Source: Sulfuritalea sp. (GTDB taxonomy: Bacteria > Pseudomonadota > Gammaproteobacteria > Burkholderiales > Rhodocyclaceae). Taken from it: a stretch of 64,000 nt of DNA. The stretch spans positions 39,249 to 103,248 of the forward strand of contig JAUXUK010000041.1 in the NCBI GenBank assembly GCA_030680805.1, written 5' to 3'. Each line of letters starts with the position of its first letter. The stretch's first letter is position 1. The notes below the pieces were generated by a model. It was not told the DNA's origin. It saw only the letters and a list, made by a program, of their open reading frames with translations, and searched no databases. Below are positions 46,072-54,554 of the stretch, in pieces. The position numbers were made by a program, and so were the translations under genes.

Positions 46072-48915
46072 ATGGAACTCGCCAAGAGCTTCGAACCCGC
46101 CGAAATAGAGCGGCGCTGGTACCCGATCTGGGAGTCGCGCGGCTATTTCGCCGCCGGCCTCGACACCGCCAAGACAGACAATTTCTGCATCCTGCTGCCG
46201 CCACCGAACGTCACCGGCACGCTGCACATGGGCCACGGTTTCAACCAGGCGATCATGGATTCGCTGACGCGCTACCACCGCATGCGCGGCGACAACACGC
46301 TGTGGCAGCCGGGCACCGACCACGCCGGCATCGCGACGCAGATCGTGGTCGAGCGCCAGCTCGACGGTCAGGGCATCTCCCGCCACGACCTCGGCCGCGA
46401 GAAGTTCCTGGAGAAGGTCTGGGAGTGGAAGGAATATTCGGGCAACACCATCACCAAGCAGATGCGGCGGCTGGGCACCTCGCCCGACTGGTCGCGCGAA
46501 CGCTTCACGATGGATGCGGGGCTGTCGAAGATCGTCACCGAGACTTTCGTCCGCCTCTACAACGAGGGCCTGATCTACCGTGGCAAGCGCCTGGTGAACT
46601 GGGACCCGAAGCTGCTCACCGCCGTCTCCGACCTCGAAGTGGTGAACGAGGAGGAGGATGGCTCGCTGTGGCACATCCGTTATCCACTGGCCGATGCAAA
46701 TGGGAAAGATGCGGGCTCGCTGACGGTTGCTACCACGCGCCCCGAAACCATGCTCGGCGACGTCGCCGTCATGGTGCACCCGGAGGACGAGCGCTACGCC
46801 CACCTGGTCGGCAAGCACGTCGTGCTGCCGCTGTGCGACCGCGAAATCCCGATCATCGCCGACAGCTATGTGGACAAGGAGTTCGGCACCGGCGTGGTCA
46901 AGGTGACGCCCGCGCACGACTTCAACGACTGGCAGGTCGGCCACCGACACGGATTCACGCCGATCGGCATCCTCACGCTCGACGCCCGCATCAACGAGCA
47001 CGGCCCGGAGAAGTACCGCGGCATGGATCGCTTCGAAGCGCGCAAGGCCGTCGTCGCCGACCTCGAAGCCGCGGGCCTGCTGGACAGCGTCAAGCCCCAC
47101 AAACTGGTGGTGCCGCGCGGCGACCGCACCGGCGTCATCATCGAGCCGATGCTGACCGACCAGTGGTTCGTCGCCATGAGCAAGCCTGGCGCCGACGGAA
47201 CGAGCATCGCCGGCAAGGCGCTGGAATGCGTCGCCTCGGGAGAGATCCGCTTCGTCCCCGAAAACTGGGTTAACACCTACAACCAGTGGCTCAACAACAT
47301 CCAGGACTGGTGCATCTCGCGCCAGCTCTGGTGGGGCCACCAGATCCCGGCGTGGTACTCGGACGACGGCCGCTTCTCTGTCGCCCACGACGAGGCCGAG
47401 GCCTACGCGCAGGCCAAGCGCGACGGCTACACCGGCGGTCTGGAGCGCGATCCCGATGTGCTCGACACCTGGTACTCGTCGGCTCTGTGGCCTTTCTCGA
47501 CCCTCGACTGGACGCCCGAATGGCCGGCCAAGTCGAACCCGGCGCTGGACCTCTACCTGCCCTCGACCGTGCTGGTCACCGGCTTCGACATCATCTTCTT
47601 CTGGGTGGCGCGCATGGTGATGATGACCAAGCACCTCACCGGCAAGATTCCCTTTCGCGATGTCTACGTCCATGGCCTGATCCGCGACGCGGAAGGCCAG
47701 AAGATGTCGAAATCCAAGGGCAACGTGCTCGATCCGATCGACCTGATCGACGGTATCACGATCGATGATCTGGTAAAGAAGCGCACCACCGGCCTGATGT
47801 ACCCGAAGGACGCCGCCAAGATCGAGAAGCGCACCCGCCGCGAATATCCGAACGGCATTCCAGGCTTCGGCACCGATGCGCTTCGCTTCACCTTCCTCTC
47901 GCTGGCTTCGCCGGGGCGCGACATCAAGTTCGACATGCAGCGCTGCGAGGGCTATCGCAACTTCTGCAACAAGCTGTGGAATGCTTCGCGCTTCGTGCTG
48001 ATGAATTGCGAAGGGCAGGATTGCGGCCTCGCCGCGCACGGATCGGATGCCTGCAACGCCAGCTATCTGGATTTCTCGCCAGCCGACCGCTGGATCGTCA
48101 GCCGCCTGCAGAAAGTGGAGCACGAGGTCGAGCAGCATTTCGCCGACTACCGTTTCGACCTGCTGTCACGAGCGATCTACGAATTCATCTGGGACGAGTA
48201 TTGCGACTGGTACCTGGAATTGGCCAAGGTGCAGGTGCAGCAAGGCAGCGAAGCGCAGCAGCGAGCCACGCGGCGCACCCTGGTGCGGGTGCTGGAGACC
48301 GTGCTCCGCCTCGCTCATCCGCTGATCCCTTTCATCACCGAGGAGCTCTGGCAGACCGTTGCGCCGCTCGCCGGTCGCGCCGATGCCGCCGACGATACAA
48401 GATCGCTGATGCTGCAGCCCTACCCGAAGGCCGACCTGTCACGTTGCGATCCGGTTGCCGAAGCATGGGTGGCACGGCTCAAGGAAATGATCAATGCCTG
48501 CCGCAGCCTGCGCGGCGAAATGAACATCTCGCCGGCCCAGCGTGTGCCATTGGTCGGCGCTGGCGACACGGCGATTTTGAACGCCTATGCGCCCTACCTC
48601 GCCGCGCTGGCCAAACTCTCCGACGTCACCACGGCTGACGTGCTGCCCGACTCCGACGCACCGGTGCAGATCGTCGGCGAATTCCGCCTGATGCTGAAGA
48701 TAGAGATCGACGTCGCTGCCGAAAAAGAGCGCATTGCGAAGGAAATTGCCCGCATCGAAGGCGAGATCGCCAAGGCGGAAGTGAAGCTCGGCACCGAAAG
48801 CTTTGTCTCCCGCGCGCCGGCACAGGTGGTTGCGCAGGAACGTGAGCGGCTGGAGGGTTTTTCGTCGCTCCTCGAGAAACTCAAGGCGCAAAGCGCCCGC
48901 CTGGGCAAGGCCTAA
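46072..48915 (+). CDS. valS: Valyl-tRNA synthetase
   Basis: A 947-residue class Ia synthetase. The HIGH region is [15 protein letters not shown] (about 43-57), the editing domain covers 190-340, and KMSKSKGN is near residue 544. The C-terminal coiled-coil arm (about 880-945, [19 protein letters not shown]) is complete. The segment VGAGDTA near residue 830 is encoded by a core copy of the dispersed repeat. Followed by a bidirectional terminator. Confidence 0.96.
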   Translation: MELAKSFEPAEIERRWYPIWESRGYFAAGLDTAKTDNFCILLPPPNVTGTLHMGHGFNQAIMDSLTRYHRMRGDNTLWQPGTDHAGIATQIVVERQLDGQGISRHDLGREKFLEKVWEWKEYSGNTITKQMRRLGTSPDWSRERFTMDAGLSKIVTETFVRLYNEGLIYRGKRLVNWDPKLLTAVSDLEVVNEEEDGSLWHIRYPLADANGKDAGSLTVATTRPETMLGDVAVMVHPEDERYAHLVGKHVVLPLCDREIPIIADSYVDKEFGTGVVKVTPAHDFNDWQVGHRHGFTPIGILTLDARINEHGPEKYRGMDRFEARKAVVADLEAAGLLDSVKPHKLVVPRGDRTGVIIEPMLTDQWFVAMSKPGADGTSIAGKALECVASGEIRFVPENWVNTYNQWLNNIQDWCISRQLWWGHQIPAWYSDDGRFSVAHDEAEAYAQAKRDGYTGGLERDPDVLDTWYSSALWPFSTLDWTPEWPAKSNPALDLYLPSTVLVTGFDIIFFWVARMVMMTKHLTGKIPFRDVYVHGLIRDAEGQKMSKSKGNVLDPIDLIDGITIDDLVKKRTTGLMYPKDAAKIEKRTRREYPNGIPGFGTDALRFTFLSLASPGRDIKFDMQRCEGYRNFCNKLWNASRFVLMNCEGQDCGLAAHGSDACNASYLDFSPADRWIVSRLQKVEHEVEQHFADYRFDLLSRAIYEFIWDEYCDWYLELAKVQVQQGSEAQQRATRRTLVRVLETVLRLAHPLIPFITEELWQTVAPLAGRADAADDTRSLMLQPYPKADLSRCDPVAEAWVARLKEMINACRSLRGEMNISPAQRVPLVGAGDTAILNAYAPYLAALAKLSDVTTADVLPDSDAPVQIVGEFRLMLKIEIDVAAEKERIAKEIARIEGEIAKAEVKLGTESFVSRAPAQVVAQERERLEGFSSLLEKLKAQSARLGKA
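48553..48572 (-). repeat. Dispersed short repeat, core copy in valS
   Basis: Nineteen of the 20 core bases match the reference copy at 52089-52113; the A-run flank is absent. Encodes VGAGDTA in the ValS frame. Confidence 0.4.
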
Positions 48916-48950
48916 ACAAAAAGCCCGGCTTGTGGCCGGGCTCTTTGTTT
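48916..48950. terminator. Bidirectional terminator between valS and the secreted-protein gene
   Basis: AGCCCGGC and GCCGGGCT flank a 5-nt loop, with A-rich sequence on one side and T-rich on the other. It can serve valS (plus) and the convergent gene ending at 48973 (minus). Confidence 0.8.
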
Positions 48951-48972
48951 GCGAAAACGACCGACCGGTTGG

Positions 48973-49884
48973 TCAGCGCGCGTCTTTCTTGCCGCCCGCT
49001 GTAAGCGCCAGCGCCTCGCGAATGGCCTCGGGCGACTTCATGATGTTCATGAAACTGTTGGCGCCCATCATCGACAGATCAGGGAAGCTGACGGCGATGC
49101 GGAAGCGCGCGTACTGGGCAAACACCTTGTTGTCCGCAACGAGGATGTCGTAGGGCAGGTGCGCCGCCGACTTCACGTCCTTGAAGTCGATCTCGTTCAT
49201 GATGTAGGCGTCATCCATGATCTTGCTGTCACCCGTACCCTTCATCGCCACGCCGAACAGAACCTCCTTCTTGCCGGCCACATCGACGCGATAGACCTTG
49301 GTCACGCCGTGCTTGCCTGCCGCGAGGCCCGCTTCCACCGCCTTGACGGCCTCTTCGTGGCTGCCGTACTGGACGAACTCGTTGGGCTCGTTGAAGTATT
49401 CCATGCCGAAGGCGTAGTGATACTTGCGCAACTGGGCCGCGGTCAGGCCCTTGGCGCCGAACTCCTCCACCTTGCCCAGCGCCGCCTGCAGTTTCGCCGC
49501 CGTATCCTTGAGCTCGCCATTCATGCGGTAGACATTGGCCCAGTAGGGCGGATTGGTGTAGGACACCTGGACGTCGTTGCCGGCCTTGACCACCGCCACG
49601 CGCATCGCCGCACCGAAGCCGCCATGATCCGATTTGGCCGCCGTGCTGCGCAGTTCATCGTTGGTGACGCCGATGACGGTGGTGTTCGCGTACGGCGAAT
49701 AGCTGCCGGCGACGACGAACCCGGCCTTGGTCAGCGCGGCCTTGGCGGCTTCGACTTTCTGCGCCACATCACCTGCGCCCTTTGACGCCAGCACGAAAGG
49801 TTTCAGCACCGCATCCTGCGCGAAGGCCACGGTAGCGCTCAGCGCCAGAACCAGCAAACCCATGAATGTACGAATTTTGGACAT
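48973..49884 (-). CDS. Secreted protein of unknown function near sulfur genes
   Basis: A 303-residue protein with a clear signal peptide (1-22, ending AFAQD). The first half (25-150) shows KGAGDVAQKVEAAKAALTKAGF and TVIGVTNDEL, a loose likeness to DUF302-type domains. The second half has FGMEYFNEPNEFVQYGSHEEAV and DILVADNKVFAQYARFRIAVSFPDLSMMG. There are no cysteines in the mature part and no haem or metal motif. It lies downstream of the FadL-type porin gene, separated by a strong terminator. Function unknown. Confidence 0.75.
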   Translation of the reverse strand: MSKIRTFMGLLVLALSATVAFAQDAVLKPFVLASKGAGDVAQKVEAAKAALTKAGFVVAGSYSPYANTTVIGVTNDELRSTAAKSDHGGFGAAMRVAVVKAGNDVQVSYTNPPYWANVYRMNGELKDTAAKLQAALGKVEEFGAKGLTAAQLRKYHYAFGMEYFNEPNEFVQYGSHEEAVKAVEAGLAAGKHGVTKVYRVDVAGKKEVLFGVAMKGTGDSKIMDDAYIMNEIDFKDVKSAAHLPYDILVADNKVFAQYARFRIAVSFPDLSMMGANSFMNIMKSPEAIREALALTAGGKKDAR

Positions 49885-49924
49885 ATCTCTCCCCCTCGGG
49901 ATGTTGCATTTTTGGAATTTTGAG

Positions 49925-49967
49925 AAAACAAGGGCTGAAAGCGTTGCCGCTTTCAGCCCTTGTTTTT
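49925..49967 (-). terminator. Intrinsic terminator after the FadL-type gene
   Basis: A long perfect stem of 19 bp around a TTGC/GCAA loop, ending in a T-rich tail. It is symmetric and lies between the porin gene and the secreted-protein gene, so the two are probably separate transcripts. Confidence 0.85.
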
Positions 49968-49997
49968 GGAACTAAGGCATTCGGCTGTATCAGCCGA

Positions 49998-51311
49998 TCA
50001 GAACTTCATGCCGTAGGCGATGCCGATGGCGTTCTGATGCATCTTCAGATCTACAGGGTGGCCTATTGTGCCGTTGCCTGTACACCCTGCGCCCACGTTT
50101 CCGCACTTGCCGTCGGAGGCGGAAAGGCCAGTGACCTTCTTCTCGAACGCATGCATGTAGGACAGGGTCAATTCAGACTTGTCGGCCAGCATCCAAGTGG
50201 CACCCAAGGTCAGGTGATCTTCAACTGTGGCCGGTGCCAGAATGTTAAAGAATGTCTGGGTCGACTTGAGCGGCGTTTTGGCGTGGTTATAGCCTGCGCG
50301 CAGCATCAAGTTTGGCGCATATTGATAGCTCATACCGAACTTGTACACAGTCTGATTGCCCCAACCGAAGCCGGAACCATTCTCCGAGCCTAGGAGAGTA
50401 CCGACAAGACCCGGAAACGCATCTCCATTGTCAGCGATAGACTTGATTGCGCCATAGTTGATCTGGACCACATCGGCCGCCACGGTAAGCTTGTCATTGG
50501 CCTTGTAGGCAATACCAAAGCCGTAGGTTTCAGGAATGTCAAACTTTCCCTGCTGGGCAAGGAGTCCTTTGTACTTGTCGAACTTGGACATCTTGGTCTT
50601 GGCTTGGTAGGTTGCGCCCAGCGTAACGCCCGGGGCGACTTGTCCGGTCCAGCCGAGTTTCAGTCCGAGGCCGCGAGACGTGTCCTTGCCACGATTTGTA
50701 ACGCTGCCAACTGCCGAGGTTTGCGTACCCACGTCGAATGCTTCCAAGCCCCGCGCTTCAAAGTTCTGGAACACCAAATTCAAGCTGACGCCGATGGAGT
50801 GTTCCTTGTTGATTTTCCAGGCAAACGTTGGCGCGATGAACATTTGTTCAAGATTGCTGTACGTATTGGATGTCGAGCCGGCGATCACGACTTTGCCGTA
50901 ATCGGTATTCATGCCGCCGTTGCCATAAACGTTGATGCCGACCGCCATGTCCCAGCCGAGCATCTTGTTGTAGCCAAACTCAGGTATGGCGAACAGGTTC
51001 TTGCCACTCTTGTAATCACCGGGAGCTTGGGAATATGCATTGTTGATGAATCCGCCAGCGGACGTACCCGTCCAGGTAGACGTGCGGATCGGTGAAAACA
51101 AGTCCAGACCGAAATCCATGCGGTCACCGACCATGGCCATGCCTGCCGGGTTCGACGCGGCGGCCAGCGAGTCCTGCGGCAGGGCAATGCCGACGCCTCC
51201 CATGCTCTTGGCCTTGATGCCGTAGCCGTGCGAGAAATAGCCGTTGGTGGCGAAGGCCGAGCCGGATGCGGCGGCAATCGCCAGAAGTGCTGCAATTTTC
51301 TTCATTTTCAT
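49998..51311 (-). CDS. FadL-family outer-membrane transport protein
   Basis: A 437-residue outer-membrane beta-barrel. The signal peptide (1-21) is followed by TNGYFSHGYGIKAKSMGGVG, the FadL hatch-like start with an NPA motif (AAASNPAGMAM). Many alternating strands follow, and the C-terminus ends in Phe (IAYGMKF), a barrel-assembly signal. FadL proteins move hydrophobic compounds such as fatty acids or aromatics. Next to dsrE2 and tusA, uptake of a hydrophobic sulfur species is possible but speculative. Confidence 0.88.
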   Translation of the reverse strand: MKMKKIAALLAIAAASGSAFATNGYFSHGYGIKAKSMGGVGIALPQDSLAAASNPAGMAMVGDRMDFGLDLFSPIRTSTWTGTSAGGFINNAYSQAPGDYKSGKNLFAIPEFGYNKMLGWDMAVGINVYGNGGMNTDYGKVVIAGSTSNTYSNLEQMFIAPTFAWKINKEHSIGVSLNLVFQNFEARGLEAFDVGTQTSAVGSVTNRGKDTSRGLGLKLGWTGQVAPGVTLGATYQAKTKMSKFDKYKGLLAQQGKFDIPETYGFGIAYKANDKLTVAADVVQINYGAIKSIADNGDAFPGLVGTLLGSENGSGFGWGNQTVYKFGMSYQYAPNLMLRAGYNHAKTPLKSTQTFFNILAPATVEDHLTLGATWMLADKSELTLSYMHAFEKKVTGLSASDGKCGNVGAGCTGNGTIGHPVDLKMHQNAIGIAYGMKF

Positions 51312-51355
51312 TTCTTGATCTCCCTGCGGGTTTGAATGAGTAGTCTTGAACGGAA

Positions 51356-51970
51356 TTACATGAACAGAGTGACATCCGCTTGCCGCGCGACTGGCAAGAA
51401 GGTCGCCGCACCGGCGAAGTCGAGGCCAGGAATGAAGTCGTCGTGGCTGAAACCGAACAGATCGACCGTCATCTGGCAGGCGATGAACTTGACGTCCGCT
51501 TCCAGTGACAATCCGCGCAGCTCTTCAATCGTGGCCACGCCATTGTTCTTGATGGTCTGCTGCATCAGCATCGTGGCGACGTTCTCGAAGCCCGGCACGC
51601 CGGCCTGGACGATGTTGGGAATGTTCCAGTTGATGCCCTTGAACCACTCGGGGCCGAAAGGCATTTTCATCGGCATGCCGGGGTTGCCGAGCGGGCTCAC
51701 CTTGAGGTCGGAGACATCCTTCTTCAGCAGATTCAGGCCGTAGAAGGTGAAGAAGATCTGCACGTTCCAGCCCAGTGCAGCCGCCGTGGACGCGAGGATG
51801 AAGGGCGGGTAGGCCCAGTCCAGCGTGCCGCGCGTGGCGATGATGGCCATCGATCCCGGCTTCGATTCCTCGCGCTGGCGCAGGGCTTCTTCAAGCTTCT
51901 GCGGCAGCAGTTCTTCAATTCGTCGATTGACGAGTTCGTCGATATTGGCAATTTCGGGGGTGGCGCCCAT
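51356..51970 (-). CDS. dsrE2: DsrE2-type sulfur transfer protein
   Basis: A 204-residue protein of the DsrE/DsrF/DrsH-like family. The N-terminal helical part is charged. The fold core starts MAIIATRGTLDWAYPPFILASTAAALGWNVQIFFTF. The conserved cysteine is in KFIACQMTVDLFGFS, the likely persulfide site. GGAGAA before the ATG at 51970 supports the start; the frame is open 10 codons further. With TusA it should take part in cytoplasmic sulfur trafficking. Confidence 0.85.
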   Translation of the reverse strand: MGATPEIANIDELVNRRIEELLPQKLEEALRQREESKPGSMAIIATRGTLDWAYPPFILASTAAALGWNVQIFFTFYGLNLLKKDVSDLKVSPLGNPGMPMKMPFGPEWFKGINWNIPNIVQAGVPGFENVATMLMQQTIKNNGVATIEELRGLSLEADVKFIACQMTVDLFGFSHDDFIPGLDFAGAATFLPVARQADVTLFM

Positions 51971-52088
51971 ACAGGTTCTCCGGGTCAGAATGACCAACAA
52001 GTTTGATGATTAAACAAATCGCAGTGCAGCAACCAGTCGAAAATTTCTATGCCCCTATAGTGAATGATGATTCATGGGCATTGAAATC

Positions 52089-52113
52089 AAAAAGTCGGCG
52101 CTGGCGATACGGC
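52089..52113 (-). repeat. Dispersed short repeat, reference copy
   Basis: Plus-strand core GTCGGCGCTGGCGATACGGC preceded by five A. Used as reference for the other copies at 14228, 23801, 32641, 37934, 44352 and 48553. It lies in the space between tusA and dsrE2, just before the tandem repeat. Confidence 0.6.
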
Positions 52114-52132
52114 GGCGGGTGCCGAGCGGGCT

Positions 52133-52240
52133 GGTGCTCTGCATGCCGGGGATTCCGCTTCGCGGGCCGGTGCTCTGCATGCCGGGGATTCCGCTTCGCG
52201 GGCCGGTGCTCTGCATGCCGGGGATTCCGCTTCGCGGGCC
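52133..52240. repeat. Three identical 36-bp tandem repeats
   Basis: Units 52133-52168, 52169-52204 and 52205-52240 are identical, each beginning GGTGCTCTGCATGCC and ending TTCGCGGGCC. They are directly adjacent with no spacers, so this is not a CRISPR. The array lies downstream of the tusA terminator and upstream of dsrE2. Both forward frames through it stay open (for example VLCMPGIPLRGP repeated), but a real product is doubtful. Confidence 0.9.
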
Positions 52241-52243
52241 GGC

Positions 52244-52273
52244 AAAAAAAACGGCCTGCCCGAAGGCAGGCCG
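52244..52273 (-). terminator. Intrinsic terminator after tusA
   Basis: On the minus strand, CGGCCTGCC pairs with GGCAGGCCG around a TTCG tetraloop and is followed by eight T. It lies 20 bp after the tusA stop. Confidence 0.92.
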
Positions 52274-52292
52274 TTCTATGGAGCGTAGCGGC

Positions 52293-52520
52293 TTACTTGC
52301 GCTTCATGAAGAATTCGAATTCCTTGTCCTTCTGTGCACTGGCAAGCAGTTCATTGCCGGTCTGCTTGGCGAACGCAGCGAAGTCCTTCACCGATCCAGG
52401 ATCGGTGGCGATGATGCGCAGTACCTGCCCCGGCTGAAGTTCGGCCAGCGACTTCTTGGCGCGGAGGATGGGCAGCGGACAGTTGAGGCCGCGGGCGTCG
52501 AGTTCCTTGTCGAAATTCAT
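52293..52520 (-). CDS. tusA: Sulfur carrier protein TusA
   Basis: A 75-residue persulfide carrier. The conserved CPxP motif is at Cys14 (LDARGLNCPLPILRAKKSL), and the rest (VLRIIATDPGSVKDFAAFAKQTGNELL) fits the two-layer TusA fold. In sulfur oxidisers TusA passes sulfane sulfur with DsrE-type partners to Dsr or sHdr enzymes. It sits between soeC and dsrE2. Confidence 0.95.
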   Translation of the reverse strand: MNFDKELDARGLNCPLPILRAKKSLAELQPGQVLRIIATDPGSVKDFAAFAKQTGNELLASAQKDKEFEFFMKRK

Positions 52521-52612
52521 GTTGTTTCCTCTCTCGTGACTTGTGATGGTGATGCGGAATTTGTACTTTAGCGTTCGATAATATATCTAAAGCCCCTGCA
52601 CGACAACAGGGT

Positions 52613-53590
52613 TTAACTGATGCACTGATAATACAAATTTTGTGGATGGTTGGCCTGCGCGAAGAAGAACCACCGCTCCGCCAACAGGCCCGCATACTGC
52701 ACCACAAAGGCCACCACCAGCGCCGCCATGCTGCCTTGCATGCCGCCCAGCAGGAACAGCAGCGGCACGGGAAACACCGCGATCAGGAAAAACCACTTCA
52801 CTCCGCGCAGCACCGCAACCGGCTGGCCGTGAAAAAATTCGCGTGTGTTGAAGCTGCCGCCCATGAAGCCCTGCGTCTTTTGCGCGATCTTCGGATGCTT
52901 GATGCCGATCGCGGTCTGCAGCGTCGATTTCGGCTTGAGCCGCGCATTGCGGTAGAGCGAGGCAACGCGGCCGATCAGCCCGAGCACGGTGATGATCGCG
53001 GCCCAGCCGGCAAGGAAGCTCACCAGTTCCGGCGCCGTTGCGGCGGCGAAGGCGGCGGCAAGCGTGAAGCCTGACGCGCCGCCGAGCAGGATGTAATTGA
53101 TGATGGTGAGCGGCGAATGCCATTCGGCGAGAAACTTCAGGCAGGCGTAGATCATCCCGGTGCAAATAAACAGGGCGAACGCGAGCAGGGTACCGGCCAC
53201 ACCCAGAATGGCGGTGGGATCGACCGGCAGCCCGCCGGGCAGGGTCATCAGCACCGGATGCCATTCGAGCCAATGGGCCAGGCCATACAGAAACACCACG
53301 CCCATGAAGGCCGGCAGTACGATGACCTCGCGTGACAGCCACGACGTGCGCCACATGGCGGCAGAACGCCAGGCCCGCTCGGGGCGGCCCAGATGAAAGA
53401 AGGAAGCCACCAGGCCGGCGATCAGCAGCACCAGCGCCAGCAGGCTGCCCTGCCCGTAGAAAGCGTGGGCGTCAGGCTGCGGCAGCAGTTTGAAGGCGGC
53501 GTAGGACTGCGCGGTGAACAACGCCAGAAACAGCCCCTGGGCGGCGCCGATCAAGGTGGTCAGGAAGATGACTGAGAACGCGGGATGCAT
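52613..53590 (-). CDS. soeC: SoeC/DmsC-like membrane anchor subunit
   Basis: A 325-residue integral membrane protein with about eight helices, of the DmsC family. It begins MHPAFSVIFLTTLIGAAQG and carries SFFHLGRPERAWRSAAMWRTSWLSREV, the typical DmsC loop. It anchors the molybdoenzyme and passes electrons to quinone. The ATG at 53588-53590 was chosen because upstream sequence in frame is a repeat-like spacer. Downstream of soeB. Confidence 0.88.
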   Translation of the reverse strand: MHPAFSVIFLTTLIGAAQGLFLALFTAQSYAAFKLLPQPDAHAFYGQGSLLALVLLIAGLVASFFHLGRPERAWRSAAMWRTSWLSREVIVLPAFMGVVFLYGLAHWLEWHPVLMTLPGGLPVDPTAILGVAGTLLAFALFICTGMIYACLKFLAEWHSPLTIINYILLGGASGFTLAAAFAAATAPELVSFLAGWAAIITVLGLIGRVASLYRNARLKPKSTLQTAIGIKHPKIAQKTQGFMGGSFNTREFFHGQPVAVLRGVKWFFLIAVFPVPLLFLLGGMQGSMAALVVAFVVQYAGLLAERWFFFAQANHPQNLYYQCIS

Positions 53591-53609
53591 GGTTGGGCTT
53601 ACCCCCCGG

Positions 53610-53630
53610 CCCCCTTTCCATGAAAGGGGG
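53610..53630. repeat. Small inverted repeat between soeC and soeB
   Basis: CCCCCTTTC and GAAAGGGGG with a 3-nt loop, in the 124-bp space between soeC and soeB. It looks like a short intergenic palindrome; no T-run follows. Confidence 0.5.
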
Positions 53631-53714
53631 TGACGGTTGTTCGGTCGCACATGACGCGACCTCCGGTTGTTGACTGGCCGCTCCTTGGGACGGCCCGGCG
53701 GCTCGGCGTGCACA

Positions 53715-54446
53715 TCACCATGTCGTCACGTCGTCGAGCGTCGGTTCGTTCATGGCCGGCTTCGGCAGCTGGCGATCGACCTTGAGCGGATTGTCGGCGC
53801 GCTCGAGTTCGTCCTCGTGGATCTTGATGCGGGTCTTGCGCCGCGGCAGGTAGTGGTTGGCCGGATGTGTGCCCCACTCCGGCATCAGCGCGTAGCCGCC
53901 GCTCTCGCGGATCGCGATCGAGACCACGGACTCGGGATCATGGACATCGCCGAACAGGCGCGCCGAGGTCGGGCAGGCCTTGACGCAGGATGGCTTGCGG
54001 TCGGCCTCGGCCATTGACATGTCGTAGATGCGATCGACGCACAGCGTGCATTTCTTCATCACCTGCTGCTGCTCATCGAGTTCGCGGGCGCCGTAGGGGC
54101 AGGCCCACGAACAATATTTGCAGCCGATGCACTTGTCGTAATTGACGAGGACGATGCCGTCCTCCTTGCGCTTGTAGGAAGCACCCGTCGGACACACCGG
54201 CACGCAGGGCGGGTCTTCGCAATGCAGGCAGGATTTCGGGAAATGCACCGTTTCGGTGTTGGGGAACTCGCCCACCTCGAAGGTCTGCACCCGGTTGAAA
54301 AAGGTTCCGGTCGGATCGGCGCCGTAGGGATTCTGGTCGCCCATCGGCCCGGCGCTGCCCGAGGTGTTCCACTCCTTGCAGGAGGTCACGCAGGCCTGGC
54401 AGCCGACGCAGACGTTGAGGTCAATGACCAATGCGAGCTGGGTCAT
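53715..54446 (-). CDS. soeB: SoeB-like iron-sulfur subunit
   Basis: A 243-residue protein binding four [4Fe-4S] clusters, of the DmsB/PhsB family. Cysteine groups are at CVGCQACVTSCK (13-24), CLHCEDPPCVPVCP, CIGCKYCSWACP, and CTLCVDR...CVKACPT. It starts at MTQLALVIDLN (54446); an upstream extension in frame is encoded by an inverted repeat. It would relay electrons from SoeA to SoeC. Confidence 0.92.
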   Translation of the reverse strand: MTQLALVIDLNVCVGCQACVTSCKEWNTSGSAGPMGDQNPYGADPTGTFFNRVQTFEVGEFPNTETVHFPKSCLHCEDPPCVPVCPTGASYKRKEDGIVLVNYDKCIGCKYCSWACPYGARELDEQQQVMKKCTLCVDRIYDMSMAEADRKPSCVKACPTSARLFGDVHDPESVVSIAIRESGGYALMPEWGTHPANHYLPRRKTRIKIHEDELERADNPLKVDRQLPKPAMNEPTLDDVTTW

Positions 54447-54463
54447 GCGGGATTCTCTCCGAG

Positions 54464-54539
54464 CGTCATTCCGGCGAACGCCGGAATCCATGAGATTTCC
54501 GGCCACGCGTGCTGGATTCCGGCGTTCGCCGGAATGACG
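54464..54539. repeat. 76-bp inverted repeat between soeB and soeA
   Basis: Two perfect 27-nt arms (54464-54490 and 54513-54539) around a 22-nt centre. Each arm is itself largely palindromic around CCGGCGAACGCCGG. Such REP-like elements are widespread in proteobacterial intergenic DNA. It may affect mRNA processing between soeA and soeB. Confidence 0.9.
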
Positions 54540-54554
54540 GAACAAGGTTCCTTG

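Noticed and set aside
45961..48138. A 725-codon open frame antisense to valS
   Set aside because: Shadow of the high-GC valS gene; no family motifs and no ribosome site.
52133..52240. The 36-bp repeats as a CRISPR array
   Set aside because: Units are directly adjacent with no spacers and no cas genes are near.
52074..52571. Plus-strand frame containing the repeated peptide VLCMPGIPLRGP
   Set aside because: It runs through the tusA terminator and antisense to tusA; the open frame follows from the repeat length being a multiple of three.
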